This document shows positions 33,290 through 42,209 of a DNA stretch of 64,000 bases, piece after piece (the stretch's first letter is position 1; each line of letters begins with the position of its first letter). The stretch comes from Neisseria musculi. Lineage in GTDB: Bacteria; Pseudomonadota; Gammaproteobacteria; Burkholderiales; Neisseriaceae. The position numbers and the translations under genes are program-made. Location: NCBI RefSeq assembly GCF_014297595.2, contig NZ_CP060414.2, forward strand, positions 248,001 through 312,000, in the 5' to 3' direction. A model generated the notes under the pieces. The model ran no database searches. It saw only the letters and a list, made by a program, of their open reading frames with translations, and had not been told where the DNA came from.

Positions 33290-34660
33290 ATGAGTTCACA
33301 TATCAAAGCGGCACTGCGGCAATTTTTAAATGCAGACGAAATAATAGAAAGCGCACCGCAATGGCTCACCGACCAGCGTTGCCGCTATAGCGGCAGAGCC
33401 GATGCCTTGGTGCAGCCTAAAAGCATAAATGCCGTGCAGCAGCTGATGCGGTTTTGCTTTCAAAACAAGATTCCGGTAACGCCGCAGGGCGGCAACACGG
33501 GGTTATGCGGTGCTGCCGTGCCCGATGGCGGCGTGCTTTTAAACCTTTCCAAACTCAACCGCATCCGCAGCATCAACTTGGCCGATAACGCCATCACAGT
33601 GGACGCTGGCATAGTGCTGCAAGCGGTACAGCAAGCGGCGGCGGCGGCGGGGCGGCTGTTTCCGCTGAGTTTGGCCAGTGAGGGATCGTGCCAAATCGGC
33701 GGTAATATTGCCTGCAATGCGGGCGGATTGAATGTGTTGCGCTACGGAACCATGCGCGATTTGGTATTGGGATTGGAAGTGGTGTTGCCAAACGGAGAGT
33801 TGGTGCAGCATTTGCATCCGTTGCATAAAAATACCACCGGCTATGATTTGCGGCATTTGTTTATCGGCAGCGAGGGCACATTGGGTGTGGTAACGGGGGC
33901 GGTGCTGAAACTGTTTGCGTTGCCGAAAACCGTTGAAACCGTGTGGGTAGGCGTGGATTCGATAGAGCAAGCGGTGGCGTTGCTCACGTTGGTGCAGGGT
34001 GTTTTTGCCGAACGGTTGTGCAGTTTCGAACTGGCCGGCCGTTTTGCCTTGGCGTTGTCGTCCGATTTCAGCCGTATCGGCAAGCCGGTAGACGCATCGT
34101 GGCATATTTTGCTGGAGTTGGCCGATTCGATGGAAAGCGGCAGTTTGGGCGAAGAGCTGGCAGAGCTTTTGTTGGCACACGGTTTTGGCAATGCTGTAGC
34201 GGCGCAGTCCGAAACCGAGCGCCGGGTCTTGTGGACGCTTCGGGAAAATATTTCGGCAGCGCAGCGCAATTTGGGTGCGAGCATCAAACACGACATCGCC
34301 GTGCCGATTGCGCGGGCGGCAGAGTTTGTGGCCGGTTGTGAAAGTGCGCTTCAGACGGCTTTCCCGGGCATCAAGATTGTGGTATTCGGCCATTTGGGCG
34401 ACGGCAGCCTGCATTACAATACCTTCCTGCCCGGCGTGTCGGACAACGGTGTGTATGAATATGAAGACGCGGTGAATACTGTGGTGTATGAAAACGTGCT
34501 GGCCTGCGGCGGCACGGTGGCGGCGGAGCACGGTATCGGTATGGTGAAAAAACAATGGCTGCCGAGCGTGCGCAGCGCGGCGGAAATCGCGCTGATGCGG
34601 GCGGTGAAAGCGGAGCTTGATCCGCACAATATTATGAATCCGGGGAAACTGTTGCCGTAA
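33290..34660 (+). CDS. FAD-linked oxidase (D-2-hydroxyglutarate/D-lactate dehydrogenase, GlcD family)
   Basis: The 456-residue flavoprotein has the FAD-binding PCMH fold: VQPKSINAVQQLMRFC, PVTPQGGNTGLCGAAVPDGGVLLNLSKLN, SEGSCQIGGNIACNAGG and LFIGSEGTLGVVTGAVLKL. The C-terminal substrate domain has FGHLGDGSLHYN and the AAEHGIGMVKKQW signature with ELDPHNIMNPGKLLP at the end. This layout fits D-2-hydroxyglutarate dehydrogenase and related D-hydroxyacid oxidases; the exact substrate cannot be told from sequence. It has no membrane span. An uptake sequence lies directly upstream. Transcribed alone. Confidence 0.85.
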   Translation: MSSHIKAALRQFLNADEIIESAPQWLTDQRCRYSGRADALVQPKSINAVQQLMRFCFQNKIPVTPQGGNTGLCGAAVPDGGVLLNLSKLNRIRSINLADNAITVDAGIVLQAVQQAAAAAGRLFPLSLASEGSCQIGGNIACNAGGLNVLRYGTMRDLVLGLEVVLPNGELVQHLHPLHKNTTGYDLRHLFIGSEGTLGVVTGAVLKLFALPKTVETVWVGVDSIEQAVALLTLVQGVFAERLCSFELAGRFALALSSDFSRIGKPVDASWHILLELADSMESGSLGEELAELLLAHGFGNAVAAQSETERRVLWTLRENISAAQRNLGASIKHDIAVPIARAAEFVAGCESALQTAFPGIKIVVFGHLGDGSLHYNTFLPGVSDNGVYEYEDAVNTVVYENVLACGGTVAAEHGIGMVKKQWLPSVRSAAEIALMRAVKAELDPHNIMNPGKLLP

Positions 34661-34730
34661 TTTTGTTTCAGACGGCCTGATACTTTTGCAAGATTCATTT
34701 GGGCCGTCTGAAAGATTCCGCTACCGCCAT

Positions 34731-34822
34731 TCCCGCGCTGGCAGGACGCCGGCCTTAAAACCATCAATTACTTTATTTCAATAACTGACAAACAACGACC
34801 GGATTCCCGCCTGCGCGGGAAT
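34731..34822. repeat. NIME-like repeat with a complete dRS3
   Basis: The right border is a perfect dRS3: ATTCCCGCCTGCGCGGGAAT at 34803-34822. The left border ATTCCCGCGCTGGCAG at 34731 is a half-degenerate copy. Filamentous phages of Neisseria integrate at dRS3 repeats. Confidence 0.65.
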
Positions 34823-35334
34823 GACGGGACTTAAGCGTTTCAGACGGCATTTTAAGGGTATTTTTGCAAAAGCCCCGGCCTGGACGGCAGAGGCTTTTGC
34901 TGTTAGATAGTTTTAACAAGGGGTTTTTGGCGTGGGGGAAGGCTGTCGGCACATCGATATAGAGTGCGGCTAAGCCGTGCAGACGAGGCTGTATGTTGTC
35001 GTGTTGCAGAATCCGCTGCCGCCCTGGGGGCTGTTTTGATACGGGTCGGGGTTGTTAGAGAATTGTAATAAAGTGTGGGTATGATCCTAGGCGGCAGGCA
35101 GATTGGCACCCGCCGTTTTATCGGAATAGGGCGTCCCTTCGTTTTCGGCAGCAGGAAGCAAGCCGCAGACAGGGTAAGACAACATGGGGTCGGCTCCGTT
35201 GCCGCTTCAGCAGCCTTGCCAAACCGTTCTCTTTGCTTTTTTGGCTGAGACTCAGCAATACCGCAACAGAAATCAAGCGGGCTCACTATAATGGTATGGC
35301 GGTGAAAGATTCAGTTGTCTTGGCCGGCCATGCA

Positions 35335-35370
35335 ACAGGCCGTCTGAAAAAGTGTTCAGACGGCCTGTTT
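35335..35370. terminator. Inverted uptake-sequence hairpin upstream of pflB
   Basis: ACAGGCCGTCTGAAAAA pairs with TTCAGACGGCCTGT. It insulates pflB from upstream transcription. Confidence 0.65.
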
Positions 35371-35454
35371 TCGGCAAAATCAAATAATTTTACGCCTGTT
35401 TGAAAGAAGATAATAGTGCTCTGGAAGAGGCCGGGTTTGACTACATTTTATTAC

Positions 35455-35468
35455 CTGATTTATATCAA
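35455..35468 (+). promoter_or_regulatory. Candidate FNR box upstream of pflB
   Basis: CTGAT-TTAT-ATCAA matches the FNR consensus TTGAT-N4-ATCAA at nine of ten positions. It is centred about 122 bases before the pflB ATG. Pyruvate formate-lyase is an anaerobic enzyme and its gene is FNR-activated in enterobacteria, so the site makes sense. Binding is inferred. Confidence 0.55.
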
Positions 35469-35583
35469 AAAGTAATTTTATTTCAACTAAATCGTAACGC
35501 GGCTGCTGCAAATAAGTGCTATGCTTCAACTGCTCAGATACCGTATTCTTTTTCTTATCGTTTGAAAAATAAGGAGTTTTAAA

Positions 35584-37869
35584 ATGGCTTCCACCGCACA
35601 GGAACGCCCCGCTGCTTGGGCCGGTTTTAAAGCCGGCGAGTGGGAAAACAGTATTAATGTACGTGATTTTATTCAAAAAAACTACACGCCTTATGAAGGT
35701 AATGCCGATTTTTTAGCACCTGCCACCGAAGCCACCACCAAATTGTGGGCAGAAGTGATGGAGGGTATCAAGGTGGAAAACCGTACCCATGAGCCTTACA
35801 AAATCGATGCCCAAGTGGTTTCCGGCATCACCAGCCACCAGCCGGGCTATATTGATAAAGCGTTGGAAACCGTGGTGGGTTTGCAAACCGATGAGCCGTT
35901 AAAGCGCTCTATCATGCCTTTCGGCGGTTTGAAAATGGTGCAGGATTCCTGCAATATTTACCGCGTGGAGCTTAATCCTGCGGTAACCGAAGTTTTCACC
36001 AAATACCGCAAAACACACAATCAGGGTGTGTTTGACGTTTATACCCCCGATATCCGCCGCTGCCGCAAATCAGGCGTGCTGACCGGCCTGCCCGATGCTT
36101 ACGGCCGGGGCCGCATCATCGGCGATTACCGCCGCGTGGCATTGTATGGCATCGACCGCTTGATGACCGACAAAGTAGCGCAGTTCGATTCGCTGCAACC
36201 CGATTTGGAAGCCGGTAAAAATTTGGAAGAAGTTATCCGCCGCCGCGAAGAAATCAATGACCAATATAAAGCCTTGGGTCAAATGAAAGAAATGGCCGCC
36301 GGCTACGGCTTCGATATTTCCGGCCCCGCTAAAAACGCCCGTGAGGCCGTGCAGTGGACGTATTTTGCCTACCTGGCTGCGGTGAAATCGCAAAACGGCG
36401 CCGCCATGTCGTTTGGCCGTGTGGCAACTTTTTTGGATATCTTCATCGAACGCGACTTGCAAAACGGCACATTAACCGAAGTCGAAGCGCAGGAATTGAT
36501 CGATCATTTGGTGATGAAACTGCGCATGGTGCGCTTTTTGCGCACGCCCGAATACGACCAATTGTTTTCCGGCGACCCGATTTGGGCCACCGAATCCATC
36601 GGCGGTATGGGCTTGGACGGCCGCACGCTGGTAACCAAAAACAGCTTCCGTTTCCTGCACACCCTGTATAACATGGGCCCCTCGCCCGAGCCGAACATTA
36701 CTGTGTTGTGGTCGGAACAGCTGCCCGAGGGCTTCAAGCATTTCTGCGCCAAAGTATCCATCGACACTTCGTCTATCCAATACGAAAACGATGATTTGAT
36801 GCGCCCCGATTTCAACAGCGATGATTATGCGATTGCCTGCTGCGTGAGCCCGATGGTGGTCGGCAAGCATATGCAGTTTTTCGGTGCACGCGCCAATTTG
36901 GCCAAAACCCTGTTATACGCAATCAACGGCGGTGTGGACGAAAAATCTAAAGAGCAGGTCGGCCCCAAAACAGAGCCGATTCTAGATGAAGTGCTGGATT
37001 TCGACACTGTGATGACGAGAATGGACAGCTTTATGGATTGGCTGGCCACGCAATATGTTACCGCGCTGAACATCATCCACTACATGCACGACAAATACTC
37101 GTATGAAGCCGCGCTGATGGCACTGCACGACCGCGATATCAAACGCACCATGGCCTGCGGTATTGCCGGTTTGTCGGTAGCTGCCGACTCGCTTTCCGCC
37201 ATTAAATACGCCAAAGTCAAACCCGTGCGCGATGAAAACAACATTGCTGTCGATTTTGAAATCGAAGGCGAATACCCGCAGTTCGGCAACAACGATGACC
37301 GTGTCGATGACATTGCCTGCGATTTGGTGGAACGCTTCATGCGCAAAGTGGCCACCCACCCGATGTACCGCAACGCGATTCCGACCCAATCCGTGCTCAC
37401 CATCACTTCCAATGTGGTTTACGGCAAAAAAACCGGCAACACGCCCGACGGCCGCCGCGCAGGTGCACCTTTCGGTCCTGGCGCCAATCCCATGCACGGC
37501 CGCGATGTGAACGGCGCGGTGGCTTCGCTCAGCTCGGTAGCCAAACTGCCGTTCGAGTTCGCCAAAGACGGTATTTCCTATACCTTCTCGATTGTGCCGG
37601 GCGCATTGGGTAAAGACGAGCAATCCCGCGAACGCAACCTTGCAGGCCTGATGGACGGTTATTTCCACCACGAAGCAGGAGAGGTAGAAGGCGGCCAACA
37701 CCTGAACGTGAACGTACTCAACCGCGAAACCCTGCTGGATGCGATGGAGCATCCGGAAAAATACCCGCAGCTCACCATCCGCGTATCAGGCTACGCCGTG
37801 CGCTTCAACTCGCTGACCCGCGAGCAGCAGCAAGACGTGATTACCCGCACTTTCACCGCCAATATGTAG
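35584..37869 (+). CDS. pflB: Pyruvate formate-lyase (formate C-acetyltransferase)
   Basis: The 761-residue glycyl-radical enzyme converts pyruvate and CoA to acetyl-CoA and formate without oxygen. The adjacent catalytic cysteines are C419 and C420 in [16 protein letters not shown], and the radical glycine is G736 in [13 protein letters not shown] near the C-terminus, both where E. coli PflB has them. A strong AAGGAG site precedes the ATG. A rho-independent terminator follows, and the activase gene lies 260 bases downstream, so the two are probably transcribed separately. I am not aware of this enzyme in meningococci or gonococci; here it implies mixed-acid fermentation. Confidence 0.96.
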   Translation: MASTAQERPAAWAGFKAGEWENSINVRDFIQKNYTPYEGNADFLAPATEATTKLWAEVMEGIKVENRTHEPYKIDAQVVSGITSHQPGYIDKALETVVGLQTDEPLKRSIMPFGGLKMVQDSCNIYRVELNPAVTEVFTKYRKTHNQGVFDVYTPDIRRCRKSGVLTGLPDAYGRGRIIGDYRRVALYGIDRLMTDKVAQFDSLQPDLEAGKNLEEVIRRREEINDQYKALGQMKEMAAGYGFDISGPAKNAREAVQWTYFAYLAAVKSQNGAAMSFGRVATFLDIFIERDLQNGTLTEVEAQELIDHLVMKLRMVRFLRTPEYDQLFSGDPIWATESIGGMGLDGRTLVTKNSFRFLHTLYNMGPSPEPNITVLWSEQLPEGFKHFCAKVSIDTSSIQYENDDLMRPDFNSDDYAIACCVSPMVVGKHMQFFGARANLAKTLLYAINGGVDEKSKEQVGPKTEPILDEVLDFDTVMTRMDSFMDWLATQYVTALNIIHYMHDKYSYEAALMALHDRDIKRTMACGIAGLSVAADSLSAIKYAKVKPVRDENNIAVDFEIEGEYPQFGNNDDRVDDIACDLVERFMRKVATHPMYRNAIPTQSVLTITSNVVYGKKTGNTPDGRRAGAPFGPGANPMHGRDVNGAVASLSSVAKLPFEFAKDGISYTFSIVPGALGKDEQSRERNLAGLMDGYFHHEAGEVEGGQHLNVNVLNRETLLDAMEHPEKYPQLTIRVSGYAVRFNSLTREQQQDVITRTFTANM

Positions 37870-37892
37870 TTCTTTGCGGGCTTGTGAACGCC

Positions 37893-37921
37893 ATGCCGGG
37901 TGATTTTACCCGGCATTTTTT
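37893..37921 (+). terminator. Rho-independent terminator of pflB
   Basis: ATGCCGGGT pairs with ACCCGGCAT around GATTTT and is followed by a run of T, 24 bases after the stop codon. An outward uptake-sequence pair follows at 37920-37958. Confidence 0.88.
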
Positions 37922-38130
37922 CAGACGGCCTTAATTTTCAGCAAAGGCCGTCTGAAAGCATTAATCAAAGCAGAACAGATGTTTATAAAACATGGCGGCG
38001 GGCGGCAGATTGCCGTTATGCCCAAACCGGTGCAAACTGCATTTTTGCGTACACACCGCTTCGCCCTGTAGGCAGAAGCTTTCTGCTGCAATATCAGCAA
38101 CATTCAGAATAAATGAAAAAAGGCAACACC

Positions 38131-38931
38131 ATGCAAACCTACACCATCAAACCCGACAACGAACAGCGCGAAGGCCGCAGGGGCTATCACGGCACCGCCA
38201 TCGTGCATTCCATCGAATCCTGCGGCACGGTGGACGGGCCGGGTTTGCGGTTTGTGCTGTTTCTGCAGGGCTGCCTGATGCGCTGCCTGTATTGCCACAA
38301 CCGCGACACTTGGGAGATGCACACCGACAAATCGCAAGAGCTCACGGTGGAGCAGGTGATGAAGCAGGTGTTGTCATACCGCCACTACCTCAAAGCCACC
38401 GGCGGCGGCATAACCGCAACCGGCGGCGAACCGCTGCTGCAATACGAATTTCTGCGCGACTGGTTTACCGCCTGCCGCCAACACGATATCCACACTTGTC
38501 TCGACACCAACGGCTATGCCCTGCATTACGATGAAATTCTCGATGACTTGCTCGACCACACCAATCTGGTGATGCTCGATTTGAAACAGATGGATCCTGA
38601 AATCCACAAAGTGCTGGTGGGCATTCCCAACACCAAAACCCTCAACTTCGCCCGCTATCTGGCCGAGCGCGGTCAACCCACACGCGTGCGCTACGTTATC
38701 GTGCCGGGCTACACCGATGACGAATGTTCGGCCAACCTGCTCGGCGAATTTATCGGCGGCATGGAAAACGTGGAAACCGTGGAGCTTCTGCCGTATCACG
38801 AACTGGGCGCGCACAAATGGGCGCTGTGCGGAGACGAATACCAACTCAAAGGCGTACGCCCTCCGCCCAAAGAAACCGTGTTGCGGATTAAAGAAATTCT
38901 AGAAGGCTACGGTAAAAATATTATCCTGTGA
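38131..38931 (+). CDS. pflA: Pyruvate formate-lyase activating enzyme (radical SAM)
   Basis: The 266-residue radical SAM enzyme has the cluster motif CxxxCxxC in [18 protein letters not shown], the [14 protein letters not shown] segment and the [12 protein letters not shown] end typical of PFL activases. It abstracts the hydrogen from the PflB glycine using S-adenosylmethionine. I prefer the ATG at 38131 because AAAAGGCA precedes it; an in-frame ATG at 38113 adds six residues but has no ribosome site. It follows pflB after a terminator and must have its own promoter in the 260-base gap. Confidence 0.94.
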   Translation: MQTYTIKPDNEQREGRRGYHGTAIVHSIESCGTVDGPGLRFVLFLQGCLMRCLYCHNRDTWEMHTDKSQELTVEQVMKQVLSYRHYLKATGGGITATGGEPLLQYEFLRDWFTACRQHDIHTCLDTNGYALHYDEILDDLLDHTNLVMLDLKQMDPEIHKVLVGIPNTKTLNFARYLAERGQPTRVRYVIVPGYTDDECSANLLGEFIGGMENVETVELLPYHELGAHKWALCGDEYQLKGVRPPPKETVLRIKEILEGYGKNIIL

Positions 38932-39298
38932 GCCTTGAAAACGTTCTAGGCCGTCTGAAACCAGGCCGTCTGAAAAGTGCAGCATTTTCAAAACTTCTTG
39001 AGGCTTTTTTCGTTTCGGGGCACCGTTTGGAAAAGGCCGCCTTCAGAAACAGAAAACGGAATCGGAGTTTTCACGCCATAAACATATAGCGGAACGGGTG
39101 TGGTTTGGGCATTCCGACATATGAAATCATTGATATAAAATTTTATAATTTCTTAAATTAAGAAATTTAAATTTTCATAAAAATAAAAAATATAGATTTA
39201 CACAATAAAATAGCCGGAAAGTGGATTTTTGGCTTGCCATATCCCGCCTAAGCCGCTAAGCTCTCCAGCCTGATTCATCTGCATAGAAAAGAACCATC
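38932..39298. other. Intergenic region upstream of aroG
   Basis: Two uptake sequences in tandem, same orientation (38951 and 38965), then a very AT-rich tract (39125-39215) that must hold the aroG promoter. No gene. Confidence 0.5.
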
Positions 39299-40345
39299 AT
39301 GAACCTGCAGCACCGCCAAACAGACGATGTAAAAATCAAAGAAATCAAAGAACTGCTGCCGCCGATTGCCCATCTGTATGACCTGCCTATCAGTGAAGCT
39401 GCTTCTGATTTGGTTTACCGAACCCGCCGGGAAGTAGCCGGGTTGGTTCACGGCAAAGACAACCGCCTGCTGGTGGTAATCGGCCCCTGTTCTATCCACG
39501 ACCCGGGTGCTGCGCTCGAATATGCCGCGCGGCTGCTGCCGCTGCGCAAAAAATACGAAAAAGAGCTGCTGGTTGTGATGCGCGTTTATTTTGAGAAACC
39601 GCGCACCACCGTAGGTTGGAAAGGCTTGATCAACGACCCCCATTTGGACGGCTCATTCGATATAAACTTCGGCCTGAGGCAGGCGCGCAAACTGCTGCTT
39701 GCGTTGAACGATATGGGTATGCCGGCATCTACCGAGTTTCTCGATATGATTACACCGCAATATTATGCCGACCTGATTTCATGGGGCGCCATCGGTGCGC
39801 GCACCACCGAAAGCCAAGTCCACCGTGAGCTGGCCAGCGGCTTGTCGTGCCCTGTCGGCTTTAAAAACGGCACCGATGGTAATCTGAAAATCGCTATCGA
39901 TGCCATTGGCGCGGCTTCCCATCCGCACCATTTTCTCTCGGTTACCAAAACCGGCCATTCCGCGATTGTACACACCGCAGGTAATCCCGACTGCCATGTG
40001 ATTCTGCGCGGCGGCAAAGAGCCGAATTACAGTGCCGAGCATGTGAAAGACGCGGCTGCCCGGCTCGAGCAGGCCGGAGTGCCGCCCAAACTGATGGTAG
40101 ATTTCAGCCATGCCAACAGCTGCAAAGACTATAAACGCCAAATGGCCGTGGCCGAAGATGTGGCACAGCAAATCTGCAACGGTGAAAACAATATTATGGG
40201 CGTGATGGTGGAAAGCCATTTGGTGGAAGGCCGCCAAGACAAACCGGAAACCTACGGTCAAAGCATCACCGATGCCTGCATCGGTTGGGATACAACCGAA
40301 GCGTTATTGGCATTGCTGGCCGAAGCCAACCGCAGCCGCGTGTAA
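39299..40345 (+). CDS. aroG: 3-deoxy-7-phosphoheptulonate synthase (class I DAHP synthase)
   Basis: The 348-residue enzyme condenses phosphoenolpyruvate and erythrose 4-phosphate at the entry of the shikimate pathway. Family marks are VIGPCSIHDPGAALEYA (metal cysteine), RVYFEKPRTTVGWKGLINDP, GARTTESQVHRELASGL and the C-terminal DFSHANSCKDYKRQ and VESHLVEGRQD. Length and motifs match AroG/AroF/AroH. Which amino acid inhibits it cannot be judged safely here. It is transcribed alone from an AT-rich promoter region. Confidence 0.95.
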   Translation: MNLQHRQTDDVKIKEIKELLPPIAHLYDLPISEAASDLVYRTRREVAGLVHGKDNRLLVVIGPCSIHDPGAALEYAARLLPLRKKYEKELLVVMRVYFEKPRTTVGWKGLINDPHLDGSFDINFGLRQARKLLLALNDMGMPASTEFLDMITPQYYADLISWGAIGARTTESQVHRELASGLSCPVGFKNGTDGNLKIAIDAIGAASHPHHFLSVTKTGHSAIVHTAGNPDCHVILRGGKEPNYSAEHVKDAAARLEQAGVPPKLMVDFSHANSCKDYKRQMAVAEDVAQQICNGENNIMGVMVESHLVEGRQDKPETYGQSITDACIGWDTTEALLALLAEANRSRV

Positions 40346-40710
40346 ATACCGTTTGGCTGGAAAATAGAGTTTTTTGAATCCAAAAATACAGATATAACTA
40401 ATTGTTATTAAATAATAATTTATTCATGGATTGCCGTCGTATACAGCTTTTTTAATAGCCTTTAGGCACAAATCAGGCACACACTCAAAAACGAAAACTT
40501 AAGCCTGCCTTTTGCTATTGGGCATGTTTAATTTTTCGTTTTTTCTTTTTGGGAAAAGCAAACAGCATCTTTGAACAAAGTCATCCTTATCGGCAGTTGA
40601 GGCGCGTTCCCGAGATGCGCCATATGCCTGATGGCAAGGCCGTCTGAAATTTCAGACGACCTTTGTGTTTTCTTTTTTGTGTTTTTTCTTTTTAAGACCA
40701 GGAGGTTGAT
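40346..40710. other. Intergenic region before the type IV secretion operon
   Basis: AT-rich sequence after aroG, then a hairpin (40636-40663). The operon promoter should lie here; no gene is visible. The AGGAGG ribosome site of virB1 is at the right end. Confidence 0.45.
40636..40663. terminator. Hairpin of an uptake sequence and a variant
   Basis: AAGGCCGTCTGAAA pairs with TTTCAGACGACCTT; the right arm reads AGGTCGTCTGAA on the other strand, the dialect described from the mucosa group of Neisseria. Confidence 0.6.
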
Positions 40711-41334
40711 TTGAAGCAATCCGTTTTTAGTGTTTTGGCGGTGATGGCGGCATCGGTATCTGCCGTCTGTTTTGCCGCGCCTTATCCTCAATACCGGCAT
40801 TTGGTAGAAAAACACGCGGCGGCGCAGGGTTTGGATGCAAACCTTGTGTGGGCGGTGATGGCACGGGAGAGCGGCGGCAGACGGTATGCCGTTTCGCACA
40901 AAGACGCGCGCGGGCTGATGCAGGTTATCCCGCCGACTGCCGCGCGGATGGGGGTAAATCCGAAATACCTGTACAACCCCGAGCACAACATCATGGCCGG
41001 TACGCGCTATCTGCGTTTTTTAAGCAACCGCTATCGCGGCAATATCGATCTGATGCTTGCCGGTTATAACGCCGGCGAGGGGGCGGTGGATCGGTACGGT
41101 GAGATTCCGCCCTACCGGGAAACCCGCAATTATGTGCGCCTGGTGCGTAACCGTTACGCGCAGTTGAGCGGCAACCCCGCCCATGCGGCGGGAACACGCA
41201 GCGCGTTGGTTGAAGCGGCCTATCAGCCGCATAAAACCGCTGCTAAGGCCGCCCGTGCGGCTTTTGTCCGGGCGGCAGCCGGTTCGCCGCCGCCGAAACA
41301 ATATGCGGCGTGGGATGTGTTCCAAGAGTTTTAA
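40711..41334 (+). CDS. virB1: VirB1-like lytic transglycosylase
   Basis: The 207-residue protein has a signal peptide (cut near VCFAAP) and an SLT domain with the catalytic glutamate in VWAVMARESGGRRYAVS, followed by DARGLMQVIPPTAARMG and NIDLMLAGYNAGEGAVDRYG. It opens peptidoglycan for the secretion channel. The start is a TTG after an AGGAGG site. It is the first gene of the virB operon, whose order from here to virB8 is that of P-type conjugation systems. The alanine/lysine-rich tail is not conserved. Confidence 0.88.
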   Translation: MKQSVFSVLAVMAASVSAVCFAAPYPQYRHLVEKHAAAQGLDANLVWAVMARESGGRRYAVSHKDARGLMQVIPPTAARMGVNPKYLYNPEHNIMAGTRYLRFLSNRYRGNIDLMLAGYNAGEGAVDRYGEIPPYRETRNYVRLVRNRYAQLSGNPAHAAGTRSALVEAAYQPHKTAAKAARAAFVRAAAGSPPPKQYAAWDVFQEF

Positions 41335-41423
41335 TTTTACCCTCGGGTAGCTGTGTTCCGGCTTAGGCCGGTTTTTTTGTATCTGCCGCCGTTGTGCGGT
41401 TTTTATTTTTGGGAGTTTGTTTG

Positions 41424-41744
41424 ATGAAACCGATGAATCAAAAACAAGGGCAGCAAGCCGCAAAGTTTTCTTTGGCGGCTTTGTTTGTTGTTGCCGCCCA
41501 TAATGCACTTGCCGCCGGCGGGCTTTCGTCTGTGGAAAGCGGCATTAAAGAGTTTACTACCGGTTTTTACGGCATTGTGGGTATTCTCGCCGGCCTCGCG
41601 CTGCTCTGTACTTTCTTATGGGGCAAGTTGGGCAAAAAGCATTGGTCCGATGTGTTAGAGGCTTGTGCATGGATTGTAGGATGTGCGGCATCTTTAGCAA
41701 TTGCCAAAGCGTTGTGGGATTGGGGTAAGAGCGTCACATTGTAA
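41424..41744 (+). CDS. virB2: VirB2-like pilin subunit
   Basis: The 106-residue protein has a signal peptide ending LAAG and two membrane helices (FYGIVGILAGLALLCTFLW and ACAWIVGCAASLAIAKALW) separated by a short basic loop, the TrbC/VirB2 pilin layout. A GGGAG ribosome site precedes the ATG at 41424. It would form the pilus and is followed after 15 bases by virB3. Confidence 0.85.
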   Translation: MKPMNQKQGQQAAKFSLAALFVVAAHNALAAGGLSSVESGIKEFTTGFYGIVGILAGLALLCTFLWGKLGKKHWSDVLEACAWIVGCAASLAIAKALWDWGKSVTL

Positions 41745-41759
41745 TAACTGAGGTCCCCT

Positions 41760-42209
41760 ATGCAGAATCTACCTGACATCAACATAGACACCGAGTACAA
41801 CACCTATGAAGGTTTGTCACGGCAAGCTACGGTTTGGGGTATTCCGATGATACCGGCGATTACGATCGTCGGTATTTTCGTTTTAATCGCCCTGTTTACT
41901 ATGCAGTTTTTAGACTTGAAAGCGTTTGCCATACTTTTGATGGCTGTCCCATTTTTGGTTTTCTTAAAGCTGATGACCCAAAGGGATGACCAAGCCGTCA
42001 ACATTATAGCTTTGGAGCTTTATTGGCATATCCAACGCCGCAATGCCGATTTGTTCGGCAACACACTTACCCTGATGCCCACTAAATTTGGAAGAGAACG
42101 TCATGACTACGAACGATTTATTAGAGAGGATTCTGACGAAGCAGCGCTCGCCGCAAGATTATTTGCCCCGGTTCAGTCGGCACGTTGCCGAGAATATCGT
42201 CCATTTTGA
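41760..42209 (+). CDS. virB3: VirB3-like protein with extended C-terminus
   Basis: The first 105 or so residues match VirB3: an N-terminal YEGLSRQATVWGIPM segment, a pair of membrane helices (AITIVGIFVLIALFTM and AFAILLMAVPFLVFLKLM) and the LYWHIQRRNADLFG tail. It helps assemble the pilus with VirB4. The frame then runs 107 bases into virB4, adding about 36 charged residues that have no counterpart in typical VirB3. That is an unusually long overlap; loss of the original stop codon would explain it. Confidence 0.83.
   Translation: MQNLPDINIDTEYNTYEGLSRQATVWGIPMIPAITIVGIFVLIALFTMQFLDLKAFAILLMAVPFLVFLKLMTQRDDQAVNIIALELYWHIQRRNADLFGNTLTLMPTKFGRERHDYERFIREDSDEAALAARLFAPVQSARCREYRPF

Larger units (their letters stand above)
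34661..35583. other. Long intergenic region upstream of pflB
   Basis: About 920 bases contain an outward uptake-sequence pair at 34666-34712, a dRS3-bounded repeat (34731-34822), another hairpin (35335-35370) and the pflB promoter region with an FNR-like box. The minus frame at 34903-35286 has no recognisable product. Confidence 0.5.

Noticed and set aside
34903..35286. 127-codon minus frame upstream of pflB
   Set aside because: No recognisable product, no ribosome site, and it is rich in rare-looking proline/arginine runs typical of non-coding frames.
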